A DNA stretch of 43,277 nt from Alphaproteobacteria bacterium (GTDB taxonomy: Bacteria > Pseudomonadota > Alphaproteobacteria > Rhodospirillales > Rhodospirillaceae). Location of the stretch: assembly GCA_015233585.1 (NCBI GenBank), contig JADFXL010000006.1, positions 1,227-44,503 of the forward strand, read 5' to 3'. The translations under genes were made by a program, and so were the position numbers. Below the pieces are notes generated by a model. It was not told the DNA's origin, ran no database searches, and saw only the letters and a list, made by a program, of their open reading frames with translations. Below, one piece after another: positions 1 through 8,414 of the stretch. Numbering within the stretch: position 1 is the first letter of the stretch; each line of letters begins with the position of its first letter.

Positions 1-1
1 A

Positions 2-232
2 GATATTCTAATTCAAGTATGGGATACGGGTCCTGGAATAGAATCTGACACATTAGCTCATATATTTAATGAATTTAACGCGCACAATACCATTCCGCAC
101 AAAACAAGCAGCGGCATAAATCTCGGTCTTTACATAGTGTGGAATCTCAGCATTCTGCTTGGTCTGGAGGTTGCTGTCTCCACGCGTCACGGTCGCGGAT
201 CCGTGTTTACCATTAAAATTCCCTGCGAGTAA
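2..232 (+). CDS. Sensor histidine kinase, C-terminal end (partial)
   Basis: This is the last 76 codons of a gene that enters from the left edge; the ORF track missed it because it has no start. The frame reads through an HATPase_c ATP-binding fold: VWDTGPGIESD is the G1-type box and is followed by a short ATP-lid segment, then GINLGLYIV corresponds to the G2 box and the closing strand ends in GSVFTIKIP before TAA. This layout is typical of the catalytic domain at the end of two-component sensor kinases, which phosphorylate a histidine on their own dimerisation domain. Sensor domain and partner regulator lie outside the window. It converges on the minus-strand barrel gene that follows. Confidence 0.85.
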   Translation, partial: DILIQVWDTGPGIESDTLAHIFNEFNAHNTIPHKTSSGINLGLYIVWNLSILLGLEVAVSTRHGRGSVFTIKIPCE

Positions 233-318
233 TTGGCGTATATGAGTATAGTTCAGCACTACTAATGGCATTATTGCGTCAACGCCTTTTCGCTATCCAT
301 CCCCGTAAAAAGCTCGGT

Positions 319-1776
319 CTAAAAATAGACGCGAAACGTTGTCATGAGACTTCCAGCTTCGCTCAAACTCCCGCGTTCCGAACGGCCGCCGCCAAGGTTA
401 TCTCCAACAGTCAGACCGACCGTCAGCTTCGGAGAAACGAAGTACGCGGCTTCGAGTTGAAGAAAGGAGCTGGCATCTTCCAGGCTGGTCTCGACGATGG
501 CTGTCAGATTCAGGTCGGGAACCAGGGCGTCCTCCCACAGTGCGCGCACAAATCCGGTGTGTTGGCTGACCGGTTGTTGAGTGTCCTCGGCATACTGGCG
601 AATTTGCCAGAGCGGCCCGCGGGCCGACGGCTGGCGTCCGGCATCGAACCAGCGCTTCCAATCGGCGCCGGAAAAGCCGGCCTGATTGAAATGATACTCG
701 ACGTGGGTGGTGATCTTGGGTTCGGTCGCATAGGAAAATCCGATCGCGGCCTGAGTTTGAAGGCGACCCCGGGTGTCGATGCCGAGGGGAAAAGGGGCCA
801 TCCAGGGAACGAGGCCCCGTTGTCGCGCATCGGTCAGGGCCTCGCTGATCAGGTTCGGCCGAAAGCCGCCGCTGGCCTCGCCGTAGAGAACGACCGCGTC
901 ACCCAGACCGCGGGTGAGGTTGATCCCGATCTGGGAGCGGTCCGCCTCGTGATAGTAAAGGACCTCCGGAGAAAAATCCTGGGCAAGGGTGGCCGAGCCA
1001 CGCAGCAACACCCGGTCATTGCGGTTGGTGCGATCGAACCCGAGGCCATCCACCGCTCCGCCGCTCCACCAACGGCCGGGCCGGTGATCGACAACCGGCG
1101 CCCAGATCGCCGCGGCCGCCGCAGTCTCCCCGACAACCTGGCTGCGCATCATCAAGGTGCCCAGTCGGTTGTCCCGGAGCACGCCGGGGTCTTCCGAAAC
1201 CCGCAAGGTGACGGCGTTGGTCTTGAAATAGTCGGTGGGATTGAAGCCGAGCGCGACACCTTGCTTGACGTTGATCCGGCCGGCGTCGACGAACCACGGG
1301 CCCCCCGCGGTCCAGGTCAGATAGGCTTCTTTCAGATCGTTGGCCAGGTCGTTCCGGCTGGTGAAGGCGCGCCCGCTTTCGCCCAGAACCGAGAAGCGGT
1401 CGGCAAGCGTAGCCGTCACCCCGTCCCCCAGCGCCATCTCCGTCCGCAGGTCCAGGCTCAGGCGGTTGGAGAAATCGGACGGGTTGGTGTTGGGAACCGG
1501 CACCACGAGACGGCTTCGCCAGAACCCGGCTTGCGGCGCGCTCTCGACCAACAGTTGGGGCGGGGACTGGGTCACCACGGCCGGCGACGGCGGCGCGGCG
1601 CTGTTGACGGCGTCGGGGATGCGGTCGAGATCGTTGTCTTCGTTGGCCGCCCAAGCGGCAACCGGAACGGTGGCCAGCCCCAGGGCCAGTGCCGCCACGG
1701 CCGGCCCCGGTCTCCGGCCCTGCCGGCGGTTACTCGCCCCGAAAGCGCGGCAGGTAGTCCCGGCTGAACCAGGCAT
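319..1776 (-). CDS. Putative outer-membrane beta-barrel protein
   Basis: The 485-residue product has an Arg-rich n-region, a hydrophobic stretch (AVAALALGLATVPVAAWA) and a likely signal peptidase cut before ANED, so it should be exported. After a Pro-rich linker (about residues 55-75) the protein alternates short polar and aromatic segments and ends in FRVYF; a C-terminal aromatic residue is the usual signal for barrel insertion by BamA. I do not recognise a named porin family. The ATG at 1776 lies inside the upstream LolA-like gene (47 bp overlap) but has a GGGAG ribosome binding site about 7 bases ahead and preserves the whole signal peptide, so it is kept. The pairing with a LolA-like gene suggests joint envelope function. 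Since the upstream gene is broken by an IS, transcription of this gene may also be affected. Confidence 0.7.
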   Translation of the reverse strand: MPGSAGTTCRAFGASNRRQGRRPGPAVAALALGLATVPVAAWAANEDNDLDRIPDAVNSAAPPSPAVVTQSPPQLLVESAPQAGFWRSRLVVPVPNTNPSDFSNRLSLDLRTEMALGDGVTATLADRFSVLGESGRAFTSRNDLANDLKEAYLTWTAGGPWFVDAGRINVKQGVALGFNPTDYFKTNAVTLRVSEDPGVLRDNRLGTLMMRSQVVGETAAAAAIWAPVVDHRPGRWWSGGAVDGLGFDRTNRNDRVLLRGSATLAQDFSPEVLYYHEADRSQIGINLTRGLGDAVVLYGEASGGFRPNLISEALTDARQRGLVPWMAPFPLGIDTRGRLQTQAAIGFSYATEPKITTHVEYHFNQAGFSGADWKRWFDAGRQPSARGPLWQIRQYAEDTQQPVSQHTGFVRALWEDALVPDLNLTAIVETSLEDASSFLQLEAAYFVSPKLTVGLTVGDNLGGGRSERGSLSEAGSLMTTFRVYF

Positions 1777-2407
1777 CGGGAATCTCCCGTGATTGGTAAT
1801 CCGAAAAGCTCATCTTGGTGACGAGGCTGGGATCGATCCCGTCGATGATGATGGTCTCGGTCGGGCGCAACCGTCCCAACTGCAGGTCCGGCCGTCGATA
1901 ATAGGCCGTCTTGAGCAGGCGGCCGCTGTCGGAATAGAACTTACCTTTGACCGGAAAGTCGGTCTCCCGATCGACCCAATATTCGATTTTGAAATAGGTT
2001 ACGCTATCGTCGGTGGCATTAAGCGAGAGCCGCCAGCACGGGCGGCTCTCGCGATCGGCGTCGGTGATGGTCTCCTCGCCCTCCAGCGTCGCGCGGTAGT
2101 CGAGCGCCAGATTGACCGTAACCACGTCGCCGTTCGAGGCTTGCCCGAGCAGGCGCTGTTGCGGCGACAGACGGACGCTGGCCTTGGATGCGGGATCATG
2201 GAACCACATCAGGTTCCCGGTCTTGAGCATCACCTTGTCCTGATCGCGCGGCGGCGCCATCCAGCGGACCAAGGTGCGGTATTGGCCTCCGGCTTTCTCT
2301 TTCCGGGAATAAACGAGCAGGGTCACCGCGTCCTTGGGTCGGCCGGAATGGTATTCGGTCAGGACATTGATCAACCGGAACGGAACCTCGGGATTTCGCA
2401 CCGCATC
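1730..2407 (-). pseudogene. LolA-like outer-membrane lipoprotein-sorting protein, 5' end removed by IS insertion
   Basis: The surviving 224 residues match the pattern of the LolA-like family: VRNPEVPFRLINVLTEY, then MLKTGNLMWFHDPASKAS and LSPQQRLLGQASNGDVV, ending in a C-terminal half with YWVDRETDFPVKGKFY. Such periplasmic proteins are related to the lipoprotein carrier LolA and often sit next to exporters or barrel proteins. The signal peptide and first strand are absent. The reading frame stays open up to the IS end (codons GAT GCG GTG CGA...). The GTG used by the ORF track is an internal Val, not a credible start. Across the IS, the codons AAC CTC GCT GAT would continue in frame to give LADAVRNPE, which fits the family, but no convincing complete N-terminus can be traced beyond it. 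Best read as a disrupted gene. Confidence 0.72.
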
Positions 2408-2408
2408 G

Positions 2409-4012
2409 GAGCCTGTTGCGAAATTCCAAATTGACCCAAACTGGCCTGGTGCCGCAGGCTAGAAAGAGGAAAAATAGCCTCCTATTTGGCCATTTTCCGG
2501 GCGTTTTCCGCCTTCCGGACAGAGTCCCGGTGTAGTTTCCGGAGATTATGGACAGCGGCTTGGAGTTTCCACTCGCCGCGGCAGGGTTCGAGACCTCGCA
2601 TGGAGAAGTGGTCGGCGCTCTGGCCGCCTTTCATCTGGCCGAACACCGGTTCGACGGTCTGGCCGCGCAGGCGGTAGAGCTTGCGACCGCGTTTGGTGGC
2701 CAGCTTGCGATCCATGCGCTCGCGGGCGGTCATATTCTTGGGCTTGCGACCGCGGGGCGGTTTGGCGGCGCGTTGGGCGGCCCGCTGCTTGTGATCCTTT
2801 TTGGTCGCGATCAGCAGTTCGCGGTCCTCGGTCTCGGTCGCGAGGTTGGCCTCGGAACAATAGCCCGCGTCGGCCAGCGACGCCCCGAGGGTGGTGTCCT
2901 CGCCCATCACCGTCTCGACCACGGCCTGCGCCTGGTTGAGCATCGGCTCCAACTGATGGATATCGTTGGCCTGGGTCGTCACGTCGGCGGCCAGGATGAT
3001 CTGGTTTTCGGTCACCACCGCCTGGGCGTTGTAGCCCTGGACGAAGCCGCGCCGGGTCTTCATCATCTCGCTGTCGGGATCGGTGACGTTGGCCACCGTG
3101 TCGGGATCGACGGTGGCGTCGGCGGGCTTGGGTTTGCGGCCGCGCTTGCGGCGGCCGGTCGCCTGCTCTTCGGCGGCGCGGGCCTCGATCTTATCCTGCT
3201 GGCGAGCCGCCACCGCTGCCGCCTTGGCCTCAAGCTTTTTCTTGCACTCCATCAAGCGTGCCTTGCGGTCGTTGGCCTTAACCAAAGCCTTGGGTAGTTC
3301 ATCCCCGCGCTGGGCACCGAACAGGCTGTCTTCCTTGGCGTCAACGGCGGCGGCCTCCGTCAGCATTGCGGCGACTTCTTCTTCGATGGTCTTGGCTGTG
3401 CGATTAGCCTCCAACGAAGCATTGGCCTTGATCTTCGTGCCATCCAGCGCTACCACGCCGAGCTTCACCAGCCCGGCGTCACGGCACAGCTTCAGCACTT
3501 CCACGAACAGCGTTTCCATGTCGCCGACATGGCGCTTGCGGAAGCGCGCGATGACCGTGTGGTCCGGAATCTGGTCGCCGACGATGAACCGGAACCCCGC
3601 ATCCCGCCAGCACAACCGCTCGATGCCCCGGCTCGACCGCACGCCGATGCTGTAAGCGTAAATCAGCAATGAAAGAAGCAGGCGGGGCTCAAACGGCGCA
3701 TTGCCCGCCTTGCCGACCTTGTATTCCTTCCGGAAAGCCGACAGGTCCATCAAGGATACGGCATCAACGATCAGGTGGACGATGTCGCCTTCCGGCAGCC
3801 AATCCATCATATCGACGGGCAGTAGCGCCCTCTGCCGACGATCAGGTTCCCGGAAATACTTTGACATGACCGATCACCTCCGCGCAATGACGAAAGAGAA
3901 TCACATCTAGTCTTGTCGGTCAACAGCAAAAACTCGGGGCCTCGCGCCATGCCAAAATCATCCGACCATAGTCCCATACAATTTTAGGCAAATCCGATTC
4001 TGCAACAGGCTC
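2409..4012 (-). mobile_element. Insertion sequence, IS1182-type, with terminal inverted repeats
   Basis: The element is about 1.6 kb and contains one transposase gene on the minus strand. Its ends are imperfect inverted repeats: the left end begins GAGCCTGTTGCGAAAT and the right end, read on the minus strand, begins GAGCCTGTTGCAGAAT, identical for 11 bases and 14 of the first 16. The flanks read ATC(G) on the left and ATC on the right, so a 3-bp target duplication is possible if the left end includes one extra G (2408); this is not certain. The element interrupts the LolA-like gene. Confidence 0.85.
2482..3867 (-). CDS. IS1182-family transposase
   Basis: This 461-residue DDE transposase catalyses movement of the surrounding element. 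The N-terminus (FREPDRRQRALLPVDMMDWL) and the following DUF772-type helical region are characteristic of IS1182-like transposases. Probable catalytic residues are D142 (VALDGTKIKA), D333 (LADAGYCSE) and E406 (VEPVFGQMKG). Between them lies a long charged insertion (about residues 160-260) with an Arg/Lys-rich RRKRGRKPKP patch, probably involved in DNA contact. The start has a strong GGAGGTGAT ribosome binding site. The length and intact frame suggest the copy could still be active. Confidence 0.92.
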   Translation of the reverse strand: MSKYFREPDRRQRALLPVDMMDWLPEGDIVHLIVDAVSLMDLSAFRKEYKVGKAGNAPFEPRLLLSLLIYAYSIGVRSSRGIERLCWRDAGFRFIVGDQIPDHTVIARFRKRHVGDMETLFVEVLKLCRDAGLVKLGVVALDGTKIKANASLEANRTAKTIEEEVAAMLTEAAAVDAKEDSLFGAQRGDELPKALVKANDRKARLMECKKKLEAKAAAVAARQQDKIEARAAEEQATGRRKRGRKPKPADATVDPDTVANVTDPDSEMMKTRRGFVQGYNAQAVVTENQIILAADVTTQANDIHQLEPMLNQAQAVVETVMGEDTTLGASLADAGYCSEANLATETEDRELLIATKKDHKQRAAQRAAKPPRGRKPKNMTARERMDRKLATKRGRKLYRLRGQTVEPVFGQMKGGQSADHFSMRGLEPCRGEWKLQAAVHNLRKLHRDSVRKAENARKMAK

Positions 4013-4753
4013 ATCAGCGAGGTTAATTCGCTTCTGCCGGATGTGCGACTCATAGGTGTCCGGCCGGCTATGCGTACGGCGAGGCATGGCATGCACCGCC
4101 GCCACCGACCAGTATGTCCAGACCAAACGAGACCTCGTTGAGCGTATCACTTTGCGTGCCCGCCCCCCCCCTGCGCCACACCTACTGCCACTTGGCTGGG
4201 GTCTATGCCGGCGCCGACCTCATGGCGCTCCTCGATACCGGCGCCTGCCGCGACCAGCCCATCAGGCAGGTCTTGAACACCCGGAACGAAGCCGAGTCGG
4301 ACATACGCTGTCTGACGATCTCAAGTGCCGTCCCGCGCGCGGGCGATCTCGACCCTCCGCAGGGACGGTCCTCACAAATATCCCTGAAGCGCTCTTGAAT
4401 TTGGGAGTATGGCCGGATATCCTCAAGAAATACGGGGCTGTCGGTGACAGAGCGTTGGGAAGCGCGGGGGAGGGTGATCAAGGATCGGGTCGCTGTTGGT
4501 GCCGATCCTCGAGGTCACTTGGCAATATCAAACTGTTTCCAGTGGAACAGCTAATGCACAATATCCACTTCAGCCGACGACGGCGTGACCTATTATAATG
4601 GCTAAAACGGAATTTGAAGGTGCTGTGGTTGAAGCTCTCAGCTATATCACAGAACTGAAAAGGTAGTGCGGCAATATGTCGGAGAATTTGGCGCTATAGT
4701 ACTGGTTGCGGCCCATAGGCTGGATTGAATGTAACGGAGTTGATGGCAGTATC
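4013..4753. other. Degenerate intergenic region between the IS and psd
   Basis: No complete gene is recognisable in these 740 bases. Several short ORFs on both strands (for example 4114-4398 plus and 4203-4481 minus) have no family features I can name. A C9 run lies at 4163-4171. At 4598-4666 a 22-codon ORF begins MAKTEFEGAVVEAL, which resembles the start of translation initiation factor IF-1 but stops after SYITELKR; it may be a gene remnant or chance. The minus-strand side next to the IS may hold the lost 5' part of the LolA-like gene. Confidence 0.5.
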
Positions 4754-5461
4754 ATGGATATTAAGAACATTATTGCGATAGTTCACCCGGCTGGCTGGCC
4801 GTTTGTTTGCGTGTTTGCAATCGTTGGGCTGGTATTGACGGGGCTGCTCGGAGCAGCCGGCGGCGCACTGGGTATTGTTCTCTTGGCGTGGTGCGTGTAT
4901 TTCTTTCGCGATCCGGTGCGGGTCACGCCGACCCGCGAGGGGTTGATTGTCAGCCCTGCGGATGGACGGGTCGTCGCCGTCGCCAGCGTGACGCCGGATG
5001 CGGATTTGGGGTTGGGGGTAGAACAACGGATGCGGATAAGCATCTTCCTCAACGTTTTCGATGTGCACGTGAACCGCGTCCCCGTAAATGGCATAGTTGT
5101 TCACAAACACTATAGGCCTGGAAAATTTGTCAACGCTTCGCTCGACAAGGCGAGCGTTGACAATGAACGTGCCGCTTTGACCGTGCAGATTGCGGGTGAT
5201 TACCCCTATGCGGGTCGCAAAATCGGCGTCGTGCAGATTGCCGGTTTGATTGCGCGACGCATTATTTGCAATGCCGATATCGGCCAGAGTTTCAAGGCGG
5301 GCGAGCGTTACGGCTTGATCCGCTTCGGAAGCCGGACGGACGTTTATCTGCCGCCGGATTTGCAGCCGCTGGTCGTCGTTGGGCAACGCATGATCGGCGG
5401 CGAGACGGTTCTGGCAGACTGTCTGTCCAACGAGCCACAGCGACAGGGCGAGGCGCGGTAG
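4754..5461 (+). CDS. psd: Phosphatidylserine decarboxylase proenzyme
   Basis: The enzyme converts phosphatidylserine to phosphatidylethanolamine at the inner membrane. The 235-residue form is the short type common in alphaproteobacteria. Residues 12-50 contain hydrophobic segments that anchor it; FFRDPVR, SPADGRVV and FLNVFDVHVNRVP are the conserved core motifs. The self-cleavage site is in RFGSRTDVYLP: cutting between Gly192 and Ser193 would generate the beta chain and an alpha chain with a pyruvoyl cofactor. The ORF track begins at a TTG (4706); the ATG at 4754 is preferred because MDIKNIIAIVHPAGWPF matches the usual N-terminus. pssA follows after 3 bases, so the two steps of PE synthesis are co-transcribed. 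Confidence 0.95.
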   Translation: MDIKNIIAIVHPAGWPFVCVFAIVGLVLTGLLGAAGGALGIVLLAWCVYFFRDPVRVTPTREGLIVSPADGRVVAVASVTPDADLGLGVEQRMRISIFLNVFDVHVNRVPVNGIVVHKHYRPGKFVNASLDKASVDNERAALTVQIAGDYPYAGRKIGVVQIAGLIARRIICNADIGQSFKAGERYGLIRFGSRTDVYLPPDLQPLVVVGQRMIGGETVLADCLSNEPQRQGEAR

Positions 5462-5464
5462 GAA

Positions 5465-6241
5465 ATGGTGGAAGACACCGATAAAAAAATGATGGCTGCG
5501 AAGCTCAAAAATATACCAATTACGCGGCTGCTGCCAAATATTCTGACGATATTGGCTTTATGTACCGGCCTGACAGCGATGCGTTTTGCATTTATGGGGA
5601 ATTGGTCGAATGCGGCTCTGGCTATTGCCATCGCCAGTGTGTTCGACATTCTGGATGGGCGCGTGGCACGGTTGCTTGGCGTCACCAGCAAATTTGGGGC
5701 AGAGCTCGACAGTCTGGCTGATCTCATTAACTTCGGCGTGGCGCCTTCCTTGGTGCTTTATCTATGGGCATTGCAAGGAACAGGCAGCCTCGGCTGGATC
5801 GGTGTTCTGGTCTATGTCGTTTGCACCGCGACGCGGTTGGCGCGTTTCAACACGATGCTCGAGGATTACGTCGCCCCTGTCTGGACTAAACGCTATTTTA
5901 CCGGCGTGCCGTCACCGGCGGGTGCCGGCATCGCGCTTTTGCCTTTGTTTCTCGTAATTGAATTCGGCCCCGATTATCAGATACCTCCGCTGGTGCTGGC
6001 GTTCTGGCTGATCATGGTCGGCGTACTGATGGTCACGCGGTTGCCGACCTTGTCGATCAAGGGCCACAGTATCGCCCCGATCTGGGTCGCGCCCATCATG
6101 GCGGGGGCGTGTTTGCTGGTTGCGGCGTTGATCACCGATCCCTTTTTGTCTTTGTCGGTGCTTACGATCGCTTACATCCTCAGCCTTCCCTATGGCTGGT
6201 ATTGTTATCGGCGGCAGGAAAGATTGGAAAGCCTGCGATGA
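5465..6241 (+). CDS. pssA: CDP-diacylglycerol-serine O-phosphatidyltransferase
   Basis: This integral membrane enzyme makes phosphatidylserine from CDP-diacylglycerol and serine, the substrate for Psd encoded just upstream. The CDP-alcohol phosphotransferase signature is complete: D64-G65-x2-A68-R69-x8-G78-x3-D82-x3-D86, in DILDGRVARLL and FGAELDSLAD. About six to eight hydrophobic segments follow, ending with SLPYGWYCYRR. The 258-residue length is normal for the type found in alphaproteobacteria. The ATG at 5465 is close behind the psd stop with only a weak AGG-type binding site, which fits translational coupling; ATGs nine or ten codons downstream are alternatives. Confidence 0.95.
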   Translation: MVEDTDKKMMAAKLKNIPITRLLPNILTILALCTGLTAMRFAFMGNWSNAALAIAIASVFDILDGRVARLLGVTSKFGAELDSLADLINFGVAPSLVLYLWALQGTGSLGWIGVLVYVVCTATRLARFNTMLEDYVAPVWTKRYFTGVPSPAGAGIALLPLFLVIEFGPDYQIPPLVLAFWLIMVGVLMVTRLPTLSIKGHSIAPIWVAPIMAGACLLVAALITDPFLSLSVLTIAYILSLPYGWYCYRRQERLESLR

Positions 6242-6924
6242 TGGACCGCAGGTGACGGGGTGAACTGGCAGGACTTCTTGCTGCGACTGCAGAGGCGCTT
6301 GCGCTCGGCTCCCTGATCGGGCCGAGCGGCAAGGGCGCGGCCACACGGCCGGGCTTCAGACCACGGCCCTGGCGCCAGGGGGGCCGGTCGAGACCGTCAT
6401 CACCGCCACCGAGGCGGCGCTGATCGTCCACGCCGATGTGCCCGAAATGCCGGTGCTGCAGGCGATCTCGACCATTCACAACCTTTGCGACCTGACCCTC
6501 GGCCTAGGCAAGGTCGTCCACGACTATCTGTAACCATGATGCTAGAGCGCTTTCCGATCCAAACGAATCGCCTGCCGCAAGGGGATTCCCATATTTGGTT
6601 GGATGAGGGGGAATCAGCCCCAGGGACTGATGACGGGGGTTATGATGGCAGTGCGTATTCGGTGAGTCCGAGCTGTGTGGTGAAACTAAGAGTCCGTTGG
6701 GAAAGCCGGCCCCAGTATAGGTTTACGGCTTCCGCAATTGATGTAGAATGTCTTCACGCCCAGAACGGTTGAATGAGGCCCCCGTGGTGTGGGCCACCGG
6801 ATTGAGGCAGTCTCGACTGAGAGCGTGCCCGTAGTTCCGTGACGCGTCCTGTGGCGCGCGCGACGGCGCCGTGTTAGAATCGGGGGGTTGCCGTCCGTTG
6901 TCGTGCAACCGAAGGGAGGCGGTC
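6242..6924. other. Intergenic region with gene remnant and dispersed-repeat-like sequence
   Basis: No intact gene is seen. On the plus strand one open frame ends at 6533 and reads [19 protein letters not shown] onward to GKVVHDYL; it looks protein-like for about 65 codons, but upstream the plausible frame changes, so it may be the tail of a frameshifted gene. I cannot name its family. Just after it, TAGAGCGCTTTCCGATCC at about 6542 resembles short repeats seen between genes in alphaproteobacteria, a comparison made from memory only. The remaining bases up to the ribosome binding site at 6914 show nothing clear. Confidence 0.4.
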
Positions 6925-8016
6925 ATGACCACGCTGATCAATGCCGCAGGCCGGCCGGTGCTGAATCTCCCGTCCGTCGCCAAGGCCAAGGCCGCCCCGG
7001 CCGGCATCCCGTCCGTGCCGCCCCTGGCCGCGCCTTCGGCAGCAGGGGCGCTGCCGTCCGCTCAGCTGACAGCGTTCGCAAGCAACGGCGGCCCCCATGC
7101 CGCCGACGCTCTCGCGCAGGCCGCCAAGCAATCCCGCAGCGAGCGCTCGGGCCATGCGTTGGAGCGCCTGCGGCAACTCGTCAACCAAGCCAAGCTGATG
7201 CGCCAGCTCATGGTCGGTGGCGACCCCAAGGTCACGGCCCGCCTGGCCCGGGACATAGCCAAGCAGATCGCCGACGCTGCCAAGGACTATGCCGCCAACG
7301 CCGAGCCTGCCGCCGCCGCCTCGGAGGCGTCGGGAGTGGTCTCGGGCGCGCAGGCCGACCCCGCCGTCGCCGAGGCCACTGGGACCGCCCAGGCTGCTAC
7401 GGGCGACGCCGCTGCCGCCGAAGCGGCCGTGCCGAAGGACCGGGAGGCTTCCGCCCCGGCCGGTGGAACCGAGGCTGCCGACACGCCCGCCGATGAGGCG
7501 GGGACGGAGGCATCCGTCGCTGCCGATGGACGGCCACCGGCCGGACAGGCCGACAAGGACGTCACGGATCGGGATGCGGGCGCGGCGGCGATGGACGGCA
7601 AGGCTGCCGCAGTGGCCAACACTCCACCGCAGCCTGCGGCAGCGGATACGCGCGCGGACGGGAAGGATGCCGCGAAGCCCGATGCCGTCACCCTCAACGC
7701 GGAGAAGGGCACGGCCCTATACAATCGCCTCGGCGGCGCGGACACGGGGCGGGCCCGCATCATTGCCAAGGAGCGAGAACTGTTCCAGGAGGTCAACCTC
7801 ACCCTGACCGCGTTGCGGTCCATTGCCGAGCGGGCGAGGCATCGGACCGAGCCGCACGACGGTACGGCCAAGGACTTCGAGCAGGCCGAGGCCGAGGTCG
7901 AGAAGGCCGAGGGCACGATCGGGCAGCACGGCGAGGGTCAGCCGGACGGCATCCCCGGGGATGCCGCCGACGACCGGTCGGGGACCGGCGGACCGTCCAT
8001 CAGCGTCCTGGCCTGA
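6925..8016 (+). CDS. Ala-rich protein of unknown function
   Basis: I do not recognise this 363-residue protein. The ATG at 6925 has a strong GGGAGG site 5 bases upstream and is preferred over the longer ORF beginning at 6871. There is no signal peptide. Residues about 60-125 form a predicted helical section (HALERLRQLVNQAKLMRQLM), a long Ala/Pro/Asp/Gly-rich low-complexity linker occupies about 130-275, and a second charged helical section (RARIIAKERELFQEVNLTL) lies at about 285-320. The acidic tail ends GPSISVLA. The helix-linker-helix layout suggests a structural or secreted-apparatus accessory role, but that is only a guess. The strong third-position GC bias supports real coding in this frame. 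It stands alone between remnants. Confidence 0.7.
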   Translation: MTTLINAAGRPVLNLPSVAKAKAAPAGIPSVPPLAAPSAAGALPSAQLTAFASNGGPHAADALAQAAKQSRSERSGHALERLRQLVNQAKLMRQLMVGGDPKVTARLARDIAKQIADAAKDYAANAEPAAAASEASGVVSGAQADPAVAEATGTAQAATGDAAAAEAAVPKDREASAPAGGTEAADTPADEAGTEASVAADGRPPAGQADKDVTDRDAGAAAMDGKAAAVANTPPQPAAADTRADGKDAAKPDAVTLNAEKGTALYNRLGGADTGRARIIAKERELFQEVNLTLTALRSIAERARHRTEPHDGTAKDFEQAEAEVEKAEGTIGQHGEGQPDGIPGDAADDRSGTGGPSISVLA

Positions 8017-8414
8017 CCTCCTCCCGGAGGTCCGGTCGATTCTTGCCCGAAACCGCGGGTGCCGACCATCAAATGATGGGATTGGAGCCGATTTCTTAGC
8101 CTCGCAGGGCTGTCAAGAAGTTCGAACAGTTCCTCCTGGGTACCCCAGGCTCGAAGCAGATCCGCTGCGCCCCACGAGTTTCCCGGGCGCGCCACCGGCC
8201 AGTCCGGCATTGAGGCCGAGGGCTTCATGTCCGAACAGTTCGCGGAGGTGGCTGCAGCGCTCGCGAAGCCGAAGAAGACCTCATCGAACTCGCACACGGC
8301 CGCCCTCGCAGGACCCGTAAGCGCGACAGCCCCTAAGCCAGAACCACACTCGTTCCGGCTCCCAGCCTCCGGTTCTTGATCATCAACCGCGCAGCGTTCC
8401 GAGCCATGACGCAA
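8017..8414. other. Intergenic region without a supported gene
   Basis: Overlapping ORFs on both strands (7823-8320 plus, 7938-8414 minus) have no recognisable features and overlap the Ala-rich gene. A 50-codon plus-strand ORF at 8227-8379 (MSEQFAEVAAALAKPKK) is protein-like, but it lacks a clear ribosome binding site. An inverted GGACCTCC-like sequence just after 8016 (CCTCCTCCCGGAGG) could form a small hairpin but has no T run. Confidence 0.4.

Noticed and set aside
265-1767. 500-residue plus-strand ORF over the barrel gene
   Set aside because: The minus-strand frame has a signal peptide and a barrel C-terminus; the plus-strand product is low-complexity shadow sequence.
2548-3297. Plus-strand ORF across the transposase
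   Set aside because: Shadow of the intact DDE transposase.
4163-4171. C9 run as a phase-variation site
   Set aside because: It lies in degenerate DNA with no supported gene, so no switch function can be argued.
7287-7916. 209-residue minus-strand Ser/Ala-rich ORF
   Set aside because: Mirror of the Ala-rich plus-strand gene, which has the ribosome binding site.
8227-8379. Possible 50-codon plus-strand gene
   Set aside because: Protein-like composition but no clear ribosome binding site, family or neighbour support.
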